A DNA stretch of 53,550 bases. Origin: Comamonadaceae bacterium OH2545_COT-014. GTDB lineage: Bacteria > Pseudomonadota > Gammaproteobacteria > Burkholderiales > Burkholderiaceae_C. Made by a program: the position numbers and the translations under genes. The stretch is from the NCBI GenBank assembly GCA_003859965.1, contig RQYR01000021.1, positions 1 to 53,550 of the forward strand, given 5' to 3'. Shown here piece after piece: positions 26,818 to 35,871 of this stretch (the first letter of the stretch is position 1; each line of letters opens with the position of its first letter). The notes under the pieces are model-generated. The model saw nothing but the letters and a program-made list of their open reading frames with translations, ran no database searches and was not told where the DNA came from.

Positions 26818-27390
26818 TCAGATCTTGCCGACCAGATCGATGGAGGGCTTGAGGGTTTTCTCGCCTTCTTTCCACTTGGCCGGGCACACTTCGCCGGGGT
26901 GGGCGGCGGTGTACTGGGCGGCCTTGAGCTTGCGCACGGTTTCCTTCACATCGCGGGCGATTTCGTTGGAATGCACTTCCATGGTCTTGATGGTGCCGCT
27001 GGGGTCGATCACGAAGGTGCCGCGCAGCGCCAAGCCCTCTTCGGGGATGTGCACGCCGAAGGCGTTGGTGAGCTGGTGCGTGGGGTCGCCCACCAGGTAG
27101 AACTGGGCCTTGCCCACGGCGTCGCTGGTTTCATGCCACACCTTGTGGCTGAAGTGCGTGTCGGTGGTGACGATGTAGACCTCGGCGCCTGCTTTCTGGA
27201 AGTCGGCGTAGTTGTCGGCCGCGTCCTCGATCTCGGTGGGGCAGTTGAAGGTGAAGGCAGCGGGCATGAAGATCAGCACCGACCACTTCTTGCCGTCGGC
27301 CAGGTTCTTCTCGGTCACTTCCTCGAATTTGCCGTTGCGGAAGGCTTGGGCCTTGAAGGGCTGGACTTTGGTGTTGATGAGTGAGGACAT
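26818..27390 (-). CDS. ahpC: Alkyl hydroperoxide reductase subunit C (2-Cys peroxiredoxin)
   Basis: 190 residues from MSSLINTKVQPF with AGGAG about 7 nt upstream. Peroxidatic C50 lies in MPAAFTFNCPTE and resolving C169 in GEVCPAKW, so this is a typical 2-Cys AhpC. It reduces H2O2, organic peroxides and peroxynitrite, then is recycled by AhpF. An inverted repeat 100-120 bp upstream may be regulatory; no clear OxyR tetrad was found. Confidence 0.97.
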   Translation of the reverse strand: MSSLINTKVQPFKAQAFRNGKFEEVTEKNLADGKKWSVLIFMPAAFTFNCPTEIEDAADNYADFQKAGAEVYIVTTDTHFSHKVWHETSDAVGKAQFYLVGDPTHQLTNAFGVHIPEEGLALRGTFVIDPSGTIKTMEVHSNEIARDVKETVRKLKAAQYTAAHPGEVCPAKWKEGEKTLKPSIDLVGKI

Positions 27391-27488
27391 GCGGTTCTCC
27401 TGTTTGAGTTGGCGGGGAAACGGAAGCAGCCTGTGAAATGCTGCACTGCGGAAATTGTAGAGGCAGGCCATCGAAAGCCTGATTCATT

Positions 27489-27511
27489 TTGCCTAAACTA
27501 TTTTTAGGCAA
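27489..27511. promoter_or_regulatory. Perfect inverted repeat upstream of ahpC
   Basis: TTGCCTAAA, 5 nt, TTTAGGCAA: 9 bp perfect arms, 99-121 bp upstream of the ahpC start, AT-rich. A candidate operator. The ATAG/CTAT spacing does not fit OxyR well. Confidence 0.4.
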
Positions 27512-27622
27512 GGGCTATGGAAGGAAAGTGCGCGCCGCCTGGCGCCCGGCATGCGAGAAGGGGCGGGGCGGATGACCCGTGGCGCGAGGCTGCCAGCGCG
27601 GGGGCTGGCGGTTCTGCCGGAC

Positions 27623-28069
27623 TCAGCTTTTGGCCGGCTTGGCGGTGGCGGGTGTGTCGCCGCCGGGTGCTGGCAGGGCGGCGGGGCTGGCGTTGCCGGG
27701 GTCTTGCATGGTCACGCTGCCCTGGTAGCGGGCGCCAGGGTCCACTTGGAGCGTTTGCGCTTCGATGTTGCCGTGAATTTGCGCGCTGGCGTGCAGGTGC
27801 AGGCGCTGGGCATAGACGTGCCCTTCGAGCCGGCCCAGCACCAGCAGGTCGGCGGCATGCACGTCGCCCTGCACCACCCCGGTTTCGCCGATGACGGCAC
27901 GGCCTTCGGCGCGCAATGTGCCATGAATGCGGCCATCGACCTTGACGGAGTTTTTGGTTGTCAGGTCGCCCTCCAGGGTGCAGTGCTCGGCGATCAGGGT
28001 GTCGATCTGCTTGCCCTGGGCGCTGGTCAGGGCCAGGGAGGAAGACTTGTCTTTGCTGGAGCCGAACAT
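27623..28069 (-). CDS. Bactofilin (polymer-forming cytoskeletal protein)
   Basis: 148 residues. The central part is the bactofilin beta-helix, with repeated short hydrophobic turns: IDTLIAEHCTLEGDLTTKNSVKVDGRIHGTL, AVIGETGVVQGDVHAADLLVLGRLEGHV, and AQIHGNIEAQTLQV. Tails are polar, the C-terminal one Pro/Ala-rich. Bactofilins self-assemble without nucleotide into filaments that localise cell-wall enzymes. It follows the M23 peptidase gene after 46 bp on the same strand; bactofilin-M23 pairs are known to control cell shape in other bacteria. Confidence 0.92.
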   Translation of the reverse strand: MFGSSKDKSSSLALTSAQGKQIDTLIAEHCTLEGDLTTKNSVKVDGRIHGTLRAEGRAVIGETGVVQGDVHAADLLVLGRLEGHVYAQRLHLHASAQIHGNIEAQTLQVDPGARYQGSVTMQDPGNASPAALPAPGGDTPATAKPAKS

Positions 28070-28115
28070 GGGGATGGCGAAGCCTGTCTGTGGAAAAAAG
28101 GGGCGGGCGGCGCGC

Positions 28116-29015
28116 TCAGGAGGCGGAGGTGTTCAGGGCCAGAAACCGCTCGGGGTCGATCCGCTCGCCGCGCAACTGCACTTCGTAATGCAGGTGCGGG
28201 CCGGTGGAGCGGCCAGTGGAGCCGAGCAGGCCCACCACGTCACCAGCCGCGATGCGCTGGCCGGGCTTGACGTGGATGCGCGACAGGTGCGCATAAACCG
28301 TGCTGTAGCCATAGGCATGGTCTACGGTGACGACCTGGCCATAACCACGCTGTGTGCCGGCAAAGCTGACCTTGCCGCTGGCCGTGGCCTGAATGGGCTG
28401 GCCGATGCGGCCTTTGAAATCCAGGCCGCCATGAAACTCCACGCCCTTGCCGGTGAAGGGGTTGGGCCGGTTGCCAAAGCGCGAGGAAATGGCGCCATCG
28501 TGTGGCAAGCCGAGGGGCACGGATTGCAGCGCTTCCAGCAGGTTGCCGGCATCACGCACAAAACTGCCCGTGTAGGCCATGATGGGGCGGGCGCTGGAGG
28601 CAGCGCTGACCGGGCCGCCAGCCGCCGGGTTGGGGCGGCCCTTGGGGGGTTCTGCCGAAACGGGTTTGACGTTGACGCCGCGCGCTTGCAGGTAGGCCTG
28701 CAGGTCGCCAATCATTTTTTCGGACTTTTCCAGCGTGGCCAGCTTGGCGTTGATTTCGCTGGACGTGGCATTTTTCAGCGCGGCCATTTCCTGGCGCAGC
28801 GTGTCAATTTCCTGGCGGCGCGCTTGCAGCGCCTGCTGGTTGGCGGTGCGGGCGTCCAGGTAATGCCAGCCCAGCGCGCCCAGGCCCGCCGTGAGCAGCA
28901 CGGTAGCGCCCGCCAGGCCGAGCAGAAGGGGCCGCAGCCAGGCAAGCAGGCGGGTATCCACTTCCATGGAGCGGGTTTGCTCGGGCGTGACGATCAGGAC
29001 GGTGGAGCGTGCCAT
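28116..29015 (-). CDS. M23-family metallopeptidase, membrane-anchored
   Basis: 299 residues from MARSTVLIVTPEQ. A single membrane helix at about 28-50, then a coiled-coil-prone segment (58-112), a Pro/Gly linker, and a C-terminal LytM/M23 domain with H195 and D199 (FHGGLDF), H243 (YAHLS) and H274/H276 (GPHLHYE). All zinc ligands and the catalytic His are present, so it should be an active peptidoglycan endopeptidase acting in the periplasm. It is paired with the downstream bactofilin gene, which probably positions it. Confidence 0.92.
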   Translation of the reverse strand: MARSTVLIVTPEQTRSMEVDTRLLAWLRPLLLGLAGATVLLTAGLGALGWHYLDARTANQQALQARRQEIDTLRQEMAALKNATSSEINAKLATLEKSEKMIGDLQAYLQARGVNVKPVSAEPPKGRPNPAAGGPVSAASSARPIMAYTGSFVRDAGNLLEALQSVPLGLPHDGAISSRFGNRPNPFTGKGVEFHGGLDFKGRIGQPIQATASGKVSFAGTQRGYGQVVTVDHAYGYSTVYAHLSRIHVKPGQRIAAGDVVGLLGSTGRSTGPHLHYEVQLRGERIDPERFLALNTSAS

Positions 29016-29437
29016 GGCAGAGAAAGCAAAGGCTGTGAAAGGCGGCAGAGGGATGAAATGCACGCAGCAGGCGAAACAGCAGCCTTGCCGGAAAACTTGC
29101 GGAGCTTACCCCCTTTGTTCGTTTTTGTGTAGAGGTGTTACATGCGTGACCATGCTGAAGCGCCGTTGTGCATTTTTTTGATGGATGAAAACGTGCCTTC
29201 AGGCTGATGGTTGTAAGTATGTTTGCTATAGTTTTTGATTATTGATTCGTGGGGGTATGCGGCGGCTGCGCACTGTGATGCGCCACTGGCCGGGCTGAGG
29301 GCAGTCACAGCCCCCGCTCTGGCCAGCCCCAGGTGCCTGGGGAGGTTGATGGCGGGGCTGTCACTGCCGGGCACGGGGCACTGGCAAAGCGCTATAGGCG
29401 CCATGTGCGCGGCCCGTGCCGCCGGTGCGTGCCCCGC
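29016..29437. other. Intergenic region between rne and the M23 peptidase gene
   Basis: About 420 bp, same-direction flanking genes, no credible ORF. It holds the short element at 29188-29240 and presumably the promoter of the M23-bactofilin unit. No convincing intrinsic terminator for rne was seen. Confidence 0.5.
29188..29240 (+). repeat. Short intergenic palindromic element (TTTGCTAT type)
   Basis: TGCCTTCAGGC, TGATGGTTGTAAGTATG, TTTGCTATAGTTTTTGATT. The most complete copy of this subtype in the window. Confidence 0.55.
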
Positions 29438-32400
29438 TCAGGAGGCCGCTGGTGGGTGGCTGTCGGCCCCGGTTTCAAAGGGCAAGGCCTGGGCGCGCAG
29501 ATCTTGCCGGGTTTCGACCAGGATCAGCGGGCCGTCGTCCAGCACGGGCAGGGGCGGGCGCTGGCGCGGCACGTGCACCGGACGTGGCTCGGCCGCAATG
29601 GCGGCTTGCACGGCGGCGACTTTGCCAGCGTCAGACTGCACCCACTGCAGACCGGCGGCGTTGGCCAGCTGGGCGAGTTCGTCAGCGGGCAGCACAAAGG
29701 CGGGCGTGGCGCTGGCCGGCGCTGGGCCGGTGGCCGGGCTGGCGGCGGGCACAGGCGCAGCCGCTGCTGCACCGGCCTCAGGCGCGGGTTGGGCAGTTGC
29801 GGCGACCGCCGCCGTTTCGGCCGCCAGTGCCGGGGGCTGGGCGTTTTCCGTGAGGCTGGCTGCGGCTGTGGCCGCCGCAGTCACGGTGGCTGCCGGTGAG
29901 GGCGTGGCCGTGGCGCGGCTGAAGTAGGAGCGCGGCGGCGCAGCCTCGGTTTCGGCAGCGTCGGCAGCGGGCGCGCTGGCGGCCTCGGCCGGGGTGGCGG
30001 TGGCCTCGGGGCTGGGGGCGTCGGCTTCGCCACGCTGACGGCGGTCGCGGCCATAGCGGTCACGCGAACGGCGTTCGCGGCGCTCGCCTTGAGGAGCCTG
30101 GGGCTCCTGGGGCGGGGCACTGGCAGGCGCTTCGGCGCTTTCCACGGGCGCGGCAGGTGCCGTTACAGGGGCGTGGTCTTGCGCTGGCGCAGCCAGGCTG
30201 GCGCCGGGCGTGGCCTCTGCCGGCGGGAGTGACGGCGAGGCGCTGGGGTCTGCCGCGTCTTGCTCGGTGGCGGTGGGCGTGGGGCGTTCGCTGCGGTCGC
30301 GGCGGCCTTCGCCACGGGGGCGGCGCCCTTCGGGCCGGTCCGGGCGCTCGCTGCGTTCGCCGCGCGGCTCACCACGCTCGATGCGTTGTTCGCTACGTTC
30401 AGTGCGTTGCTCACTGCGTTCAGTGCGTTCGCCGCGTGCCGGGCGGTTTTCTGCTGCCAAAGTGGCGGTGTCGCCTGCCGCCGGGGGCGGGGTGTCGCGG
30501 CGTTCGCGCGGCGGGCGCTCGCCACGTTCGTTACGTTCACTGCGTTCTACGCGCTCGCTGCGGGCGTCGGCTAGGCGGTTGTCGCTGCCGCCGCGTTCGC
30601 CGTTGCGGCGGTGGCGCCCTTCGGGGGCTGCCGTGGTTTCGGTGCGCTCGCCTGCGCCGGGGCGGGTGTCCGGGCGCTCGTCGGTGCGGCGAGATTCGCC
30701 ATTGCGGTTGCGGCCGCCACGGTTGCCGCCACGGCGGTTGCCGTTGCCGCGGCTTTCACGCGGCTTGTCTTCGGCCACGGGTTGCGGGGCGGGCGGCGGC
30801 GTGGTGGCCGGGGCGGGGTGGGCCAGGCCGAACAGGCCTTTGAGCCAGCTCACGAAGCCTGCCTCATGGGCGGGCGCTGGCGTTGGGGCCGGCGCGGGGG
30901 CGGGTTCCGGACGAGGGGGCGCCACGGGGGCCGGGGCGTCAGGCAGCACGCCCTTGATGACGGGTTGCTGCCGGTTGGTGGGCTCCTGGCTGCGGCGGGT
31001 GACGGTGGTGGGGTCTTCAAACGCCTCGGCCAGCTTGTAGCTGGCGTCCAGCGTGTCCAGGCGCGGGTCGTCGTGCTTGAGGCGTTCGAGCTTGTAGTGC
31101 GGGGTTTCCAGCGTCTTGTTGGGCACCAGCATCACGCCTACGCGCTGCTTGAGCTCGATCTTGGCGATTTCGGTGCGCTTTTCGTTGAGCAGGAAGCTGG
31201 CCACTTCCACCGGCACTTGCACGTGCACGGCGGCGGTGTTGTCCTTCATGGACTCTTCCTGAATGATGCGCAGGATTTGCAGCGCGCTGCTTTCGGTGTC
31301 GCGCACGTGGCCAGAGCCGCCGCAGCGCGGGCAGGGGATGGAGGCGCCTTCGCTGAGCGCGGGCTTGAGGCGCTGGCGGCTCATCTCCAGCAGGCCGAAT
31401 TTGCTGATGCTGCCGAATTGCACGCGCGCGCGGTCCTGGCGCAGCGCGTCGCGCAGGCGGTTTTCGACTTCGCGGCGGTTCTTGCTCTCCTCCATGTCGA
31501 TGAAGTCGATCACGATCAGCCCGCCCAGGTCGCGCAGGCGCATCTGGCGCGCCACTTCGTCGGCGGCTTCCAGGTTGGTGCGGGTGGCGGTTTCCTCGAT
31601 GTCGCCGCCCTTGATGGCGCGGGCGGAGTTCACGTCCACGGCCACCAGGGCTTCGGCGTGGTCGATGACGATGGCGCCGCCCGAGGGCAGTTGCACGGTG
31701 CGGCTGTAGGCGCTTTCAATCTGGTGCTCGATCTGGAAGCGCGAGAACAGCGGCGCGTTGTCACGGTAGCGCTTGACCCGCGCGGCATGCTCGGGCATGA
31801 CGTGGCTCATGAACTGGTGCGCCTGCTCGTAGATGTCGTCGGTGTCGATCAGGATGTCGCCGATGTCGCTGTTGAAGTAGTCGCGGATGGCGCGGATGAC
31901 GAGGTTGCTTTCCTGGTAGATGAGAAAGGCGCCCTTGCCGCCCTTGGCCGCGCCGTCGATGGCGTTCCACAGCTTGAGCAGGTAGTTCAGGTCCCATTGC
32001 AGCTCGGGCGCGCTGCGGCCGATGCCGGCGGTGCGGGCGATGATGCTCATGCCCTTGGGGTATTCGAGCTGGTCCATCGCCTCTTTCAGCTCGGCGCGTT
32101 CTTCGCCCTCGATGCGGCGCGAGACGCCGCCGCCGCGCGGGTTGTTAGGCATCAGCACCACGTAGCGACCGGCCAGGCTGATGAAGGTGGTCAGCGCCGC
32201 GCCCTTGTTGCCGCGCTCTTCCTTCTCCACCTGCACCAGCAGCTCCTGGCCCTCCTTGATCACGTCGCTGATCTTGGCCTGGCTGACGGGCACACCCTCG
32301 GCGAAGTACTGGCGCGAGATTTCCTTGAAGGGCAGGAAGCCATGGCGTTCTTCGCCGTAATCGACGAAACAGGCCTCCAGCGACGGCTCCACGCGCGTGA

Positions 32401-32536
32401 CCACGGCCTTGTAGATGTTGCCCTTGCGCTGCTCGCGCCCTTCGATCTCGATTTCGTAGTCCAGCAGCTTCTGGCCGTCCACGATGGCCAGGCGGCGTTC
32501 CTCGGCCTGCGTGGCGTTGATGAGCATCCGTTTCAT
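29438..32536 (-). CDS. rne: Ribonuclease E
   Basis: 1032 residues starting [10 protein letters not shown], as in the E. coli enzyme. It has an S1 domain (about 35-120), 5-prime sensor region, catalytic D301 and D344 in the DNase I-like fold, and Zn-link C402-P-R-C405. From about 510 onward the protein is disordered: Arg/Glu-rich tracts, then Ala/Pro-rich, ending ALPFETGAD near the C-terminus. It makes single-strand endonucleolytic cuts in mRNA decay and rRNA and tRNA maturation, and scaffolds the degradosome. A tandem RTERSEQ repeat lies in the Arg-rich part. It is divergent from rluC, as in many proteobacteria, but with a toxin-antitoxin pair between. Confidence 0.97.
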   Translation of the reverse strand: MKRMLINATQAEERRLAIVDGQKLLDYEIEIEGREQRKGNIYKAVVTRVEPSLEACFVDYGEERHGFLPFKEISRQYFAEGVPVSQAKISDVIKEGQELLVQVEKEERGNKGAALTTFISLAGRYVVLMPNNPRGGGVSRRIEGEERAELKEAMDQLEYPKGMSIIARTAGIGRSAPELQWDLNYLLKLWNAIDGAAKGGKGAFLIYQESNLVIRAIRDYFNSDIGDILIDTDDIYEQAHQFMSHVMPEHAARVKRYRDNAPLFSRFQIEHQIESAYSRTVQLPSGGAIVIDHAEALVAVDVNSARAIKGGDIEETATRTNLEAADEVARQMRLRDLGGLIVIDFIDMEESKNRREVENRLRDALRQDRARVQFGSISKFGLLEMSRQRLKPALSEGASIPCPRCGGSGHVRDTESSALQILRIIQEESMKDNTAAVHVQVPVEVASFLLNEKRTEIAKIELKQRVGVMLVPNKTLETPHYKLERLKHDDPRLDTLDASYKLAEAFEDPTTVTRRSQEPTNRQQPVIKGVLPDAPAPVAPPRPEPAPAPAPTPAPAHEAGFVSWLKGLFGLAHPAPATTPPPAPQPVAEDKPRESRGNGNRRGGNRGGRNRNGESRRTDERPDTRPGAGERTETTAAPEGRHRRNGERGGSDNRLADARSERVERSERNERGERPPRERRDTPPPAAGDTATLAAENRPARGERTERSEQRTERSEQRIERGEPRGERSERPDRPEGRRPRGEGRRDRSERPTPTATEQDAADPSASPSLPPAEATPGASLAAPAQDHAPVTAPAAPVESAEAPASAPPQEPQAPQGERRERRSRDRYGRDRRQRGEADAPSPEATATPAEAASAPAADAAETEAAPPRSYFSRATATPSPAATVTAAATAAASLTENAQPPALAAETAAVAATAQPAPEAGAAAAAPVPAASPATGPAPASATPAFVLPADELAQLANAAGLQWVQSDAGKVAAVQAAIAAEPRPVHVPRQRPPLPVLDDGPLILVETRQDLRAQALPFETGADSHPPAAS
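30372..30434 (-). repeat. In-frame tandem repeat in the rne C-terminal region
   Basis: Codes for RTERSEQ twice, then the diverged RIERGEP: a 21 bp unit in the Arg/Glu-rich RNA-binding-like tract. Confidence 0.6.
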
Positions 32537-33213
32537 GATGCGTGTTCCTTTGTGTCAAAGCAATCCATGCCCCCGGCGGGGCGCCCGATGCCTGTGTCCG
32601 GGCTTCGCGATGACACAACGGAAACGCCGCCGTGGCGGCCTGGCCCCTGTTTGCTCCCGGCCGCGCACCAGCGGGCGACCCGGAGCGGCTGAACGCGCCA
32701 AGGCGCTCTAGCCGCGCGGGTCAGGCGGCGGGGCGTGCATGAAAGCGAGGGCGTCGCCAGGTCCATGCGCGGCCCGGCGCATTGCCGGCGGCGGCGCCTG
32801 ATGGGCGGCGGGTGCTGGCAAGCCCAAAGGCGCCCGGGCCGCTGGCCGCAGCCAGTGCCAAAGCAGGTTTGCCAGGGCCATCAGCATGGTGTGCTTGCTC
32901 GCTCGAATCCGGCTCGCCGGCAGCGCACGCGACGATGACGTGTGCGGCGCGCCGGCCAGCCAAGGGGGTGTTCCGTGTTCAGTGTTGCATCGCGTCGCGC
33001 CGAAAAGGGCAGGGCTGGGGTCTGGGTAGATTGTTCTTCGGCAACCCCGGCCGGCCCCACGGGCATCGACCTGCCTGAGCCGCAAAGGGGATACAACCGT
33101 TTCACGTCAGAAATAAACCAAGGCAACTCAAGCACTTGGCCCCGTTCGGCTCAGGTGGGCGCATTATAGGGGGCAGGCATGGCCCAAGGCTGGCTGCTTT
33201 GTTGTTCATATAT
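32537..33213. other. Long rne leader and divergent control region
   Basis: About 680 bp upstream of rne before the toxin-antitoxin promoter, with no supported gene. RNase E mRNAs usually carry a long structured 5-prime UTR used for autoregulation, and this length would allow it, but I did not identify the conserved hairpin. A minus-strand frame at 32708-33085 looks spurious. Confidence 0.5.
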
Positions 33214-33246
33214 TTGTACAATAGCGCCCCTTTCATGCCCAGGAGG
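33214..33246 (+). promoter_or_regulatory. YefM-type operator, -10 box and ribosome site of the toxin-antitoxin unit
   Basis: TTGTACAA (33214-33221) contains the TGTACA core described for YefM-YoeB operators, and overlaps a -10-like TACAAT (33217-33222). AGGAGG lies at 33241-33246, 6 nt before the antitoxin ATG. Repressor bound at the palindrome would block the promoter. Confidence 0.6.
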
Positions 33247-33252
33247 CACGCC

Positions 33253-33507
33253 ATGCAAGCCATCACCTATTCCGAAGCCCGCAATAACCTGGCCAAGCAC
33301 CTGGACCGGGTGGTCAACGACTGCGATTTCACCGTCATCACGCGCCAAAAGGGCGAGGCCGCCGTGCTGATGAGCCTGCGCGAGTTCGAGTCGTGGAAGG
33401 AAACCCTGTTCCTGCTGCGCGGCAAGAACGGCCCCCGTCTGCTGAAGTCGGTGGAGAACATTCGTAACCGGCGCAACCTCATCCAGCGCGAGCTGATCGA
33501 CGAATGA
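33253..33507 (+). CDS. yefM: Antitoxin of Phd/YefM family
   Basis: 84 residues from ATG 33253 (MQAITYSEARNNLAKHLDRV), with AGGAGG 6 nt upstream. The N-terminal part is the YefM DNA-binding fold (TYSEARNNL, FTVITRQKGEAAVLMSLREFES); the C-terminal RNRRNLIQRELIDE is the flexible toxin-binding segment. It would neutralise YoeB and, with it, repress the operon through the TGTACA palindrome. Its stop overlaps the toxin start (ATGA), so production is coupled. Confidence 0.95.
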   Translation: MQAITYSEARNNLAKHLDRVVNDCDFTVITRQKGEAAVLMSLREFESWKETLFLLRGKNGPRLLKSVENIRNRRNLIQRELIDE

Positions 33508-33761
33508 TCTCGTTCGAAGACGCGGCCTGGGACGACTACCTCTGGTGGCAGCAGCACGACCGTCAGGTGCTGCGCAAGCTCAACCGGCTCATTCGCGACA
33601 TCCAGCGCGACCCATTCGATGGCATCGGCAAGCCCGAGGCGCTGAAAAACGAGCTCTCGGGCTTCTGGTCGCGCCGCATCACGGACGAGCACCGCGTGGT
33701 CTACCGGATGGAGGGCGAGGAACTGGTGATCGCACAGTGCCGGGGCCACTATGACGACTGA
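33504..33761 (+). CDS. yoeB: Toxin YoeB (Txe/YoeB family mRNA interferase)
   Basis: 85 residues, close to the 84 of E. coli YoeB. WDDYLWWQQHD at the N-terminus, E45 in GKPEAL, R64 in DEHRVVY, and C-terminal H82 and Y83 match the catalytic E46, R65, H83 and Y84 of the E. coli toxin. It is therefore probably active: it binds the ribosome and cuts mRNA in the A site. The last 11 bp overlap the rluC start (ATG at 33751), so the toxin is also coupled to a housekeeping gene. Confidence 0.95.
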   Translation: MISFEDAAWDDYLWWQQHDRQVLRKLNRLIRDIQRDPFDGIGKPEALKNELSGFWSRRITDEHRVVYRMEGEELVIAQCRGHYDD

Positions 33762-34749
33762 AGCCCCTGCTGTACGCCAGCTGGCCGTGGACGAGGAAAG
33801 CGCCGGCCAGCGGCTGGACAACTTTCTCCTGCGCCACCTCAAGGGCGTGCCCAAAACCCGCGTCTACCGCATCATCCGCAGCGGCGAAGTGCGCGTGAAC
33901 AAGGGCCGCGCCAGCGCCGGCACGCGCGTGCAGGCGGGCGACGTGGTGCGCGTGCCGCCCGTGCGCACCTCGGCCCAGGCGCCAGAAAAAGCGCAGCGCC
34001 CGCCCCCGGCGCGCCGCTTTCCCGTGCTGCTGGAAGACGATTGCTTGATCGCCATCGACAAACCCGCCGGCGTGGCCGTGCACGGCGGCTCGGGCGTGAG
34101 CTTTGGCGTCATCGAGCAGCTGCGCCAGGCGCTGCCGCAGGCGCGCTTTCTGGAGCTAGTGCATCGGCTTGACCGCGAAACCAGCGGCATCCTGCTGGTG
34201 GCCAAAAAGCGCAGCGCCCTCAAGCACCTGCAAGACCAGTTCCGCGCCCGCGACACCGGCAAGACCTACCTGGCCCTGGTGCTGGGCGACTGGCCCGAGC
34301 GCCTGAAAGTGATCGACGCGCCGCTGCGCAAATACCTGCTGCCCGGCGGCGGCAGTGCAGGCATGGGCGCGGGCGCGGGCACGGGGGGCGAGGGCGAACG
34401 CCGCGTGAAAGTGACGGCCCGCGACGATCCCGAAGGCATGCGCGCCATCACGCTGGTGAAGGTGCGCCAGCGCCTGCCCGGCTTCACCCTGCTGGAAGTG
34501 ACCATCAAAACCGGCCGCACGCACCAGATCCGCGTGCACCTGGCCAGCCAGGGCCACCCCATCGCGGGCGACGACAAGTACGGCGACTTCGCGCGCAACA
34601 AGGCCTTGCAACGCCAGGGCCTGGGGCGCATGTTCCTGCACGCCTGGCGGCTACAGTTCACCCACCCGGCCAGCGGGCAGCGGCTGGAGCTGCACGCCCC
34701 GCTGCCCTCCGATTTGCTCTCCTTTTCAAAGCAGGAAACCGCATCATGA
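33751..34749 (+). CDS. rluC: 23S rRNA pseudouridine(955/2504/2580) synthase
   Basis: 332 residues starting MTTEAPAVRQLAVDEES. S4 RNA-binding domain at about 18-72, catalytic D141 in HRLDRETSG, and the RTHQIRVHLASQGHPIAGDDKYG block. A Gly/Ala-rich insert (GGGSAGMGAGAGTGGEG, about 202-218) interrupts the catalytic domain and looks lineage specific. Its position divergent from rne supports RluC over RluD. The ATG lies inside yoeB and the stop overlaps the next gene (ATGA). Confidence 0.93.
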   Translation: MTTEAPAVRQLAVDEESAGQRLDNFLLRHLKGVPKTRVYRIIRSGEVRVNKGRASAGTRVQAGDVVRVPPVRTSAQAPEKAQRPPPARRFPVLLEDDCLIAIDKPAGVAVHGGSGVSFGVIEQLRQALPQARFLELVHRLDRETSGILLVAKKRSALKHLQDQFRARDTGKTYLALVLGDWPERLKVIDAPLRKYLLPGGGSAGMGAGAGTGGEGERRVKVTARDDPEGMRAITLVKVRQRLPGFTLLEVTIKTGRTHQIRVHLASQGHPIAGDDKYGDFARNKALQRQGLGRMFLHAWRLQFTHPASGQRLELHAPLPSDLLSFSKQETAS

Positions 34750-35408
34750 CGCGCCCCCGGCAGTTCGACCTGATCTGCTTCGATTGGGATGGCACCCTGT
34801 TCGACTCCACCGCCATCATCGTGCGCAGCATCCAGCAGGCGGTGCAGGACGTGGGCGGCCAGCCCCCCAGCGACGAGGCCGCGGCCTACGTCATCGGCAT
34901 GGCGCTCATGCCCGCGCTGGCCCACGCCGCGCCGGACGTGCCCGCGGACAAATACCCCGAACTGGCCGGCCGCTACCGCCACCACTACCTGGCGCGGCAG
35001 GGCGACATCAGCCTGTTCGGCGGCGTGCGCCCCATGCTGGCCGAGCTCAAAGGCCGCCACCACTGGCTGGCCGTGGCCACCGGCAAAAGCCGGCGCGGCC
35101 TGAACGACGTGCTGCGCCTGGCCGACCTGGGCGCGACCTTCGACGCCACCCGCACCGCCGACGAAACCGCAGGCAAGCCTAGCCCGCTGATGCTGCACGA
35201 GCTGATGCGCGAGCTGGGCGCCGAGCCCGAGCGCACGCTGATGATTGGCGACACCACGCACGACCTGCAAATGGCGCTGAACGCCGGCTGTGCCAGCGTG
35301 GCCGTGAGCTACGGCGCGCACGCGCCCGACGCCTTTGGCGCGCTGGCGCCGCGCTTCGTTGCCCACTCGGTGCCCGCGCTGCACCAGTGGCTGCGCGAAA
35401 ACGCCTGA
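34746..35408 (+). CDS. HAD-superfamily hydrolase, subfamily IA
   Basis: 220 residues. Motif I CFDWDGTLFDS (D13, D15), motif II ATGKS, motif III Lys in AGKPSP, motif IV IGDTTHDLQMA. A Gph-like helical cap lies between motifs I and II. Such a gene follows rluC in many beta- and gammaproteobacteria and is often annotated as phosphoglycolate phosphatase-like; the true substrate is unknown. ATGA overlap with rluC; 52 bp before the Rieske gene. Confidence 0.9.
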   Translation: MTRPRQFDLICFDWDGTLFDSTAIIVRSIQQAVQDVGGQPPSDEAAAYVIGMALMPALAHAAPDVPADKYPELAGRYRHHYLARQGDISLFGGVRPMLAELKGRHHWLAVATGKSRRGLNDVLRLADLGATFDATRTADETAGKPSPLMLHELMRELGAEPERTLMIGDTTHDLQMALNAGCASVAVSYGAHAPDAFGALAPRFVAHSVPALHQWLRENA

Positions 35409-35460
35409 CGCTCCTTCTGCCGCTTTGCCCATTTCCTCTTTCCGAAAGCAGTAGCCTCAC

Positions 35461-35841
35461 ATGCCCGACCACGACCCTGCGCCCGTTGACCTGTGTCCCA
35501 GCGAAGAATTGACCGAAGGCGGCCTGGCCTTCGGCTTCGACGTGGTGTTCGACGGCGAAACCTGCCGCGCCTTTGCCGTGCGCTTTGAGGGCCAGCCCCA
35601 CGCCTACCTGAACCGCTGCACGCACGTGGCCATTGAGCTGGACTACCAGCCCGGCCGCATCTTCGACGACACCGGCCAGTGGCTGTTGTGCGCCACGCAT
35701 GGCGCCGTGTACGCGCCTGACACCGGCGACTGCGCGGGCGGGCCGTGCAATGGCGGGCTGGTGAAGATCGCGTTGACGGAAGCCGATGGCATGGTGCGCT
35801 GGCACCCCACGCCGCGCCTCCAGCCGGTGGCTTTTGACTGA
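35461..35841 (+). CDS. Rieske [2Fe-2S] domain protein
   Basis: 126 residues, one Rieske domain. Cluster ligands are C53 and H55 (RCTH) and C77 and H80 (CATHG), followed by TGDCAGGPC, a ferredoxin-type Rieske loop. No membrane helix or signal peptide, so a soluble cytoplasmic electron carrier or regulator. It is always-near-rluC in many Burkholderiales by my recollection, which suggests a conserved but unassigned role in this operon. Confidence 0.88.
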   Translation: MPDHDPAPVDLCPSEELTEGGLAFGFDVVFDGETCRAFAVRFEGQPHAYLNRCTHVAIELDYQPGRIFDDTGQWLLCATHGAVYAPDTGDCAGGPCNGGLVKIALTEADGMVRWHPTPRLQPVAFD

Positions 35842-35871
35842 GTGCGAGCCTGCCTGGATGAATAATCAAGA

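Noticed and set aside
27489-27520. OxyR site before ahpC
   Set aside because: CTAT motifs are 17 bp apart and lack the ATAG partners at the required spacing.
30611-32692. Plus-strand 693-codon frame opposite rne
   Set aside because: Antisense shadow of the rne catalytic region; composition is typical of a reverse-frame GC artefact.
32708-33085. Minus-strand frame of 125 codons in the rne leader
   Set aside because: Pro/Ala/Arg-rich, no ribosome site, no family features.
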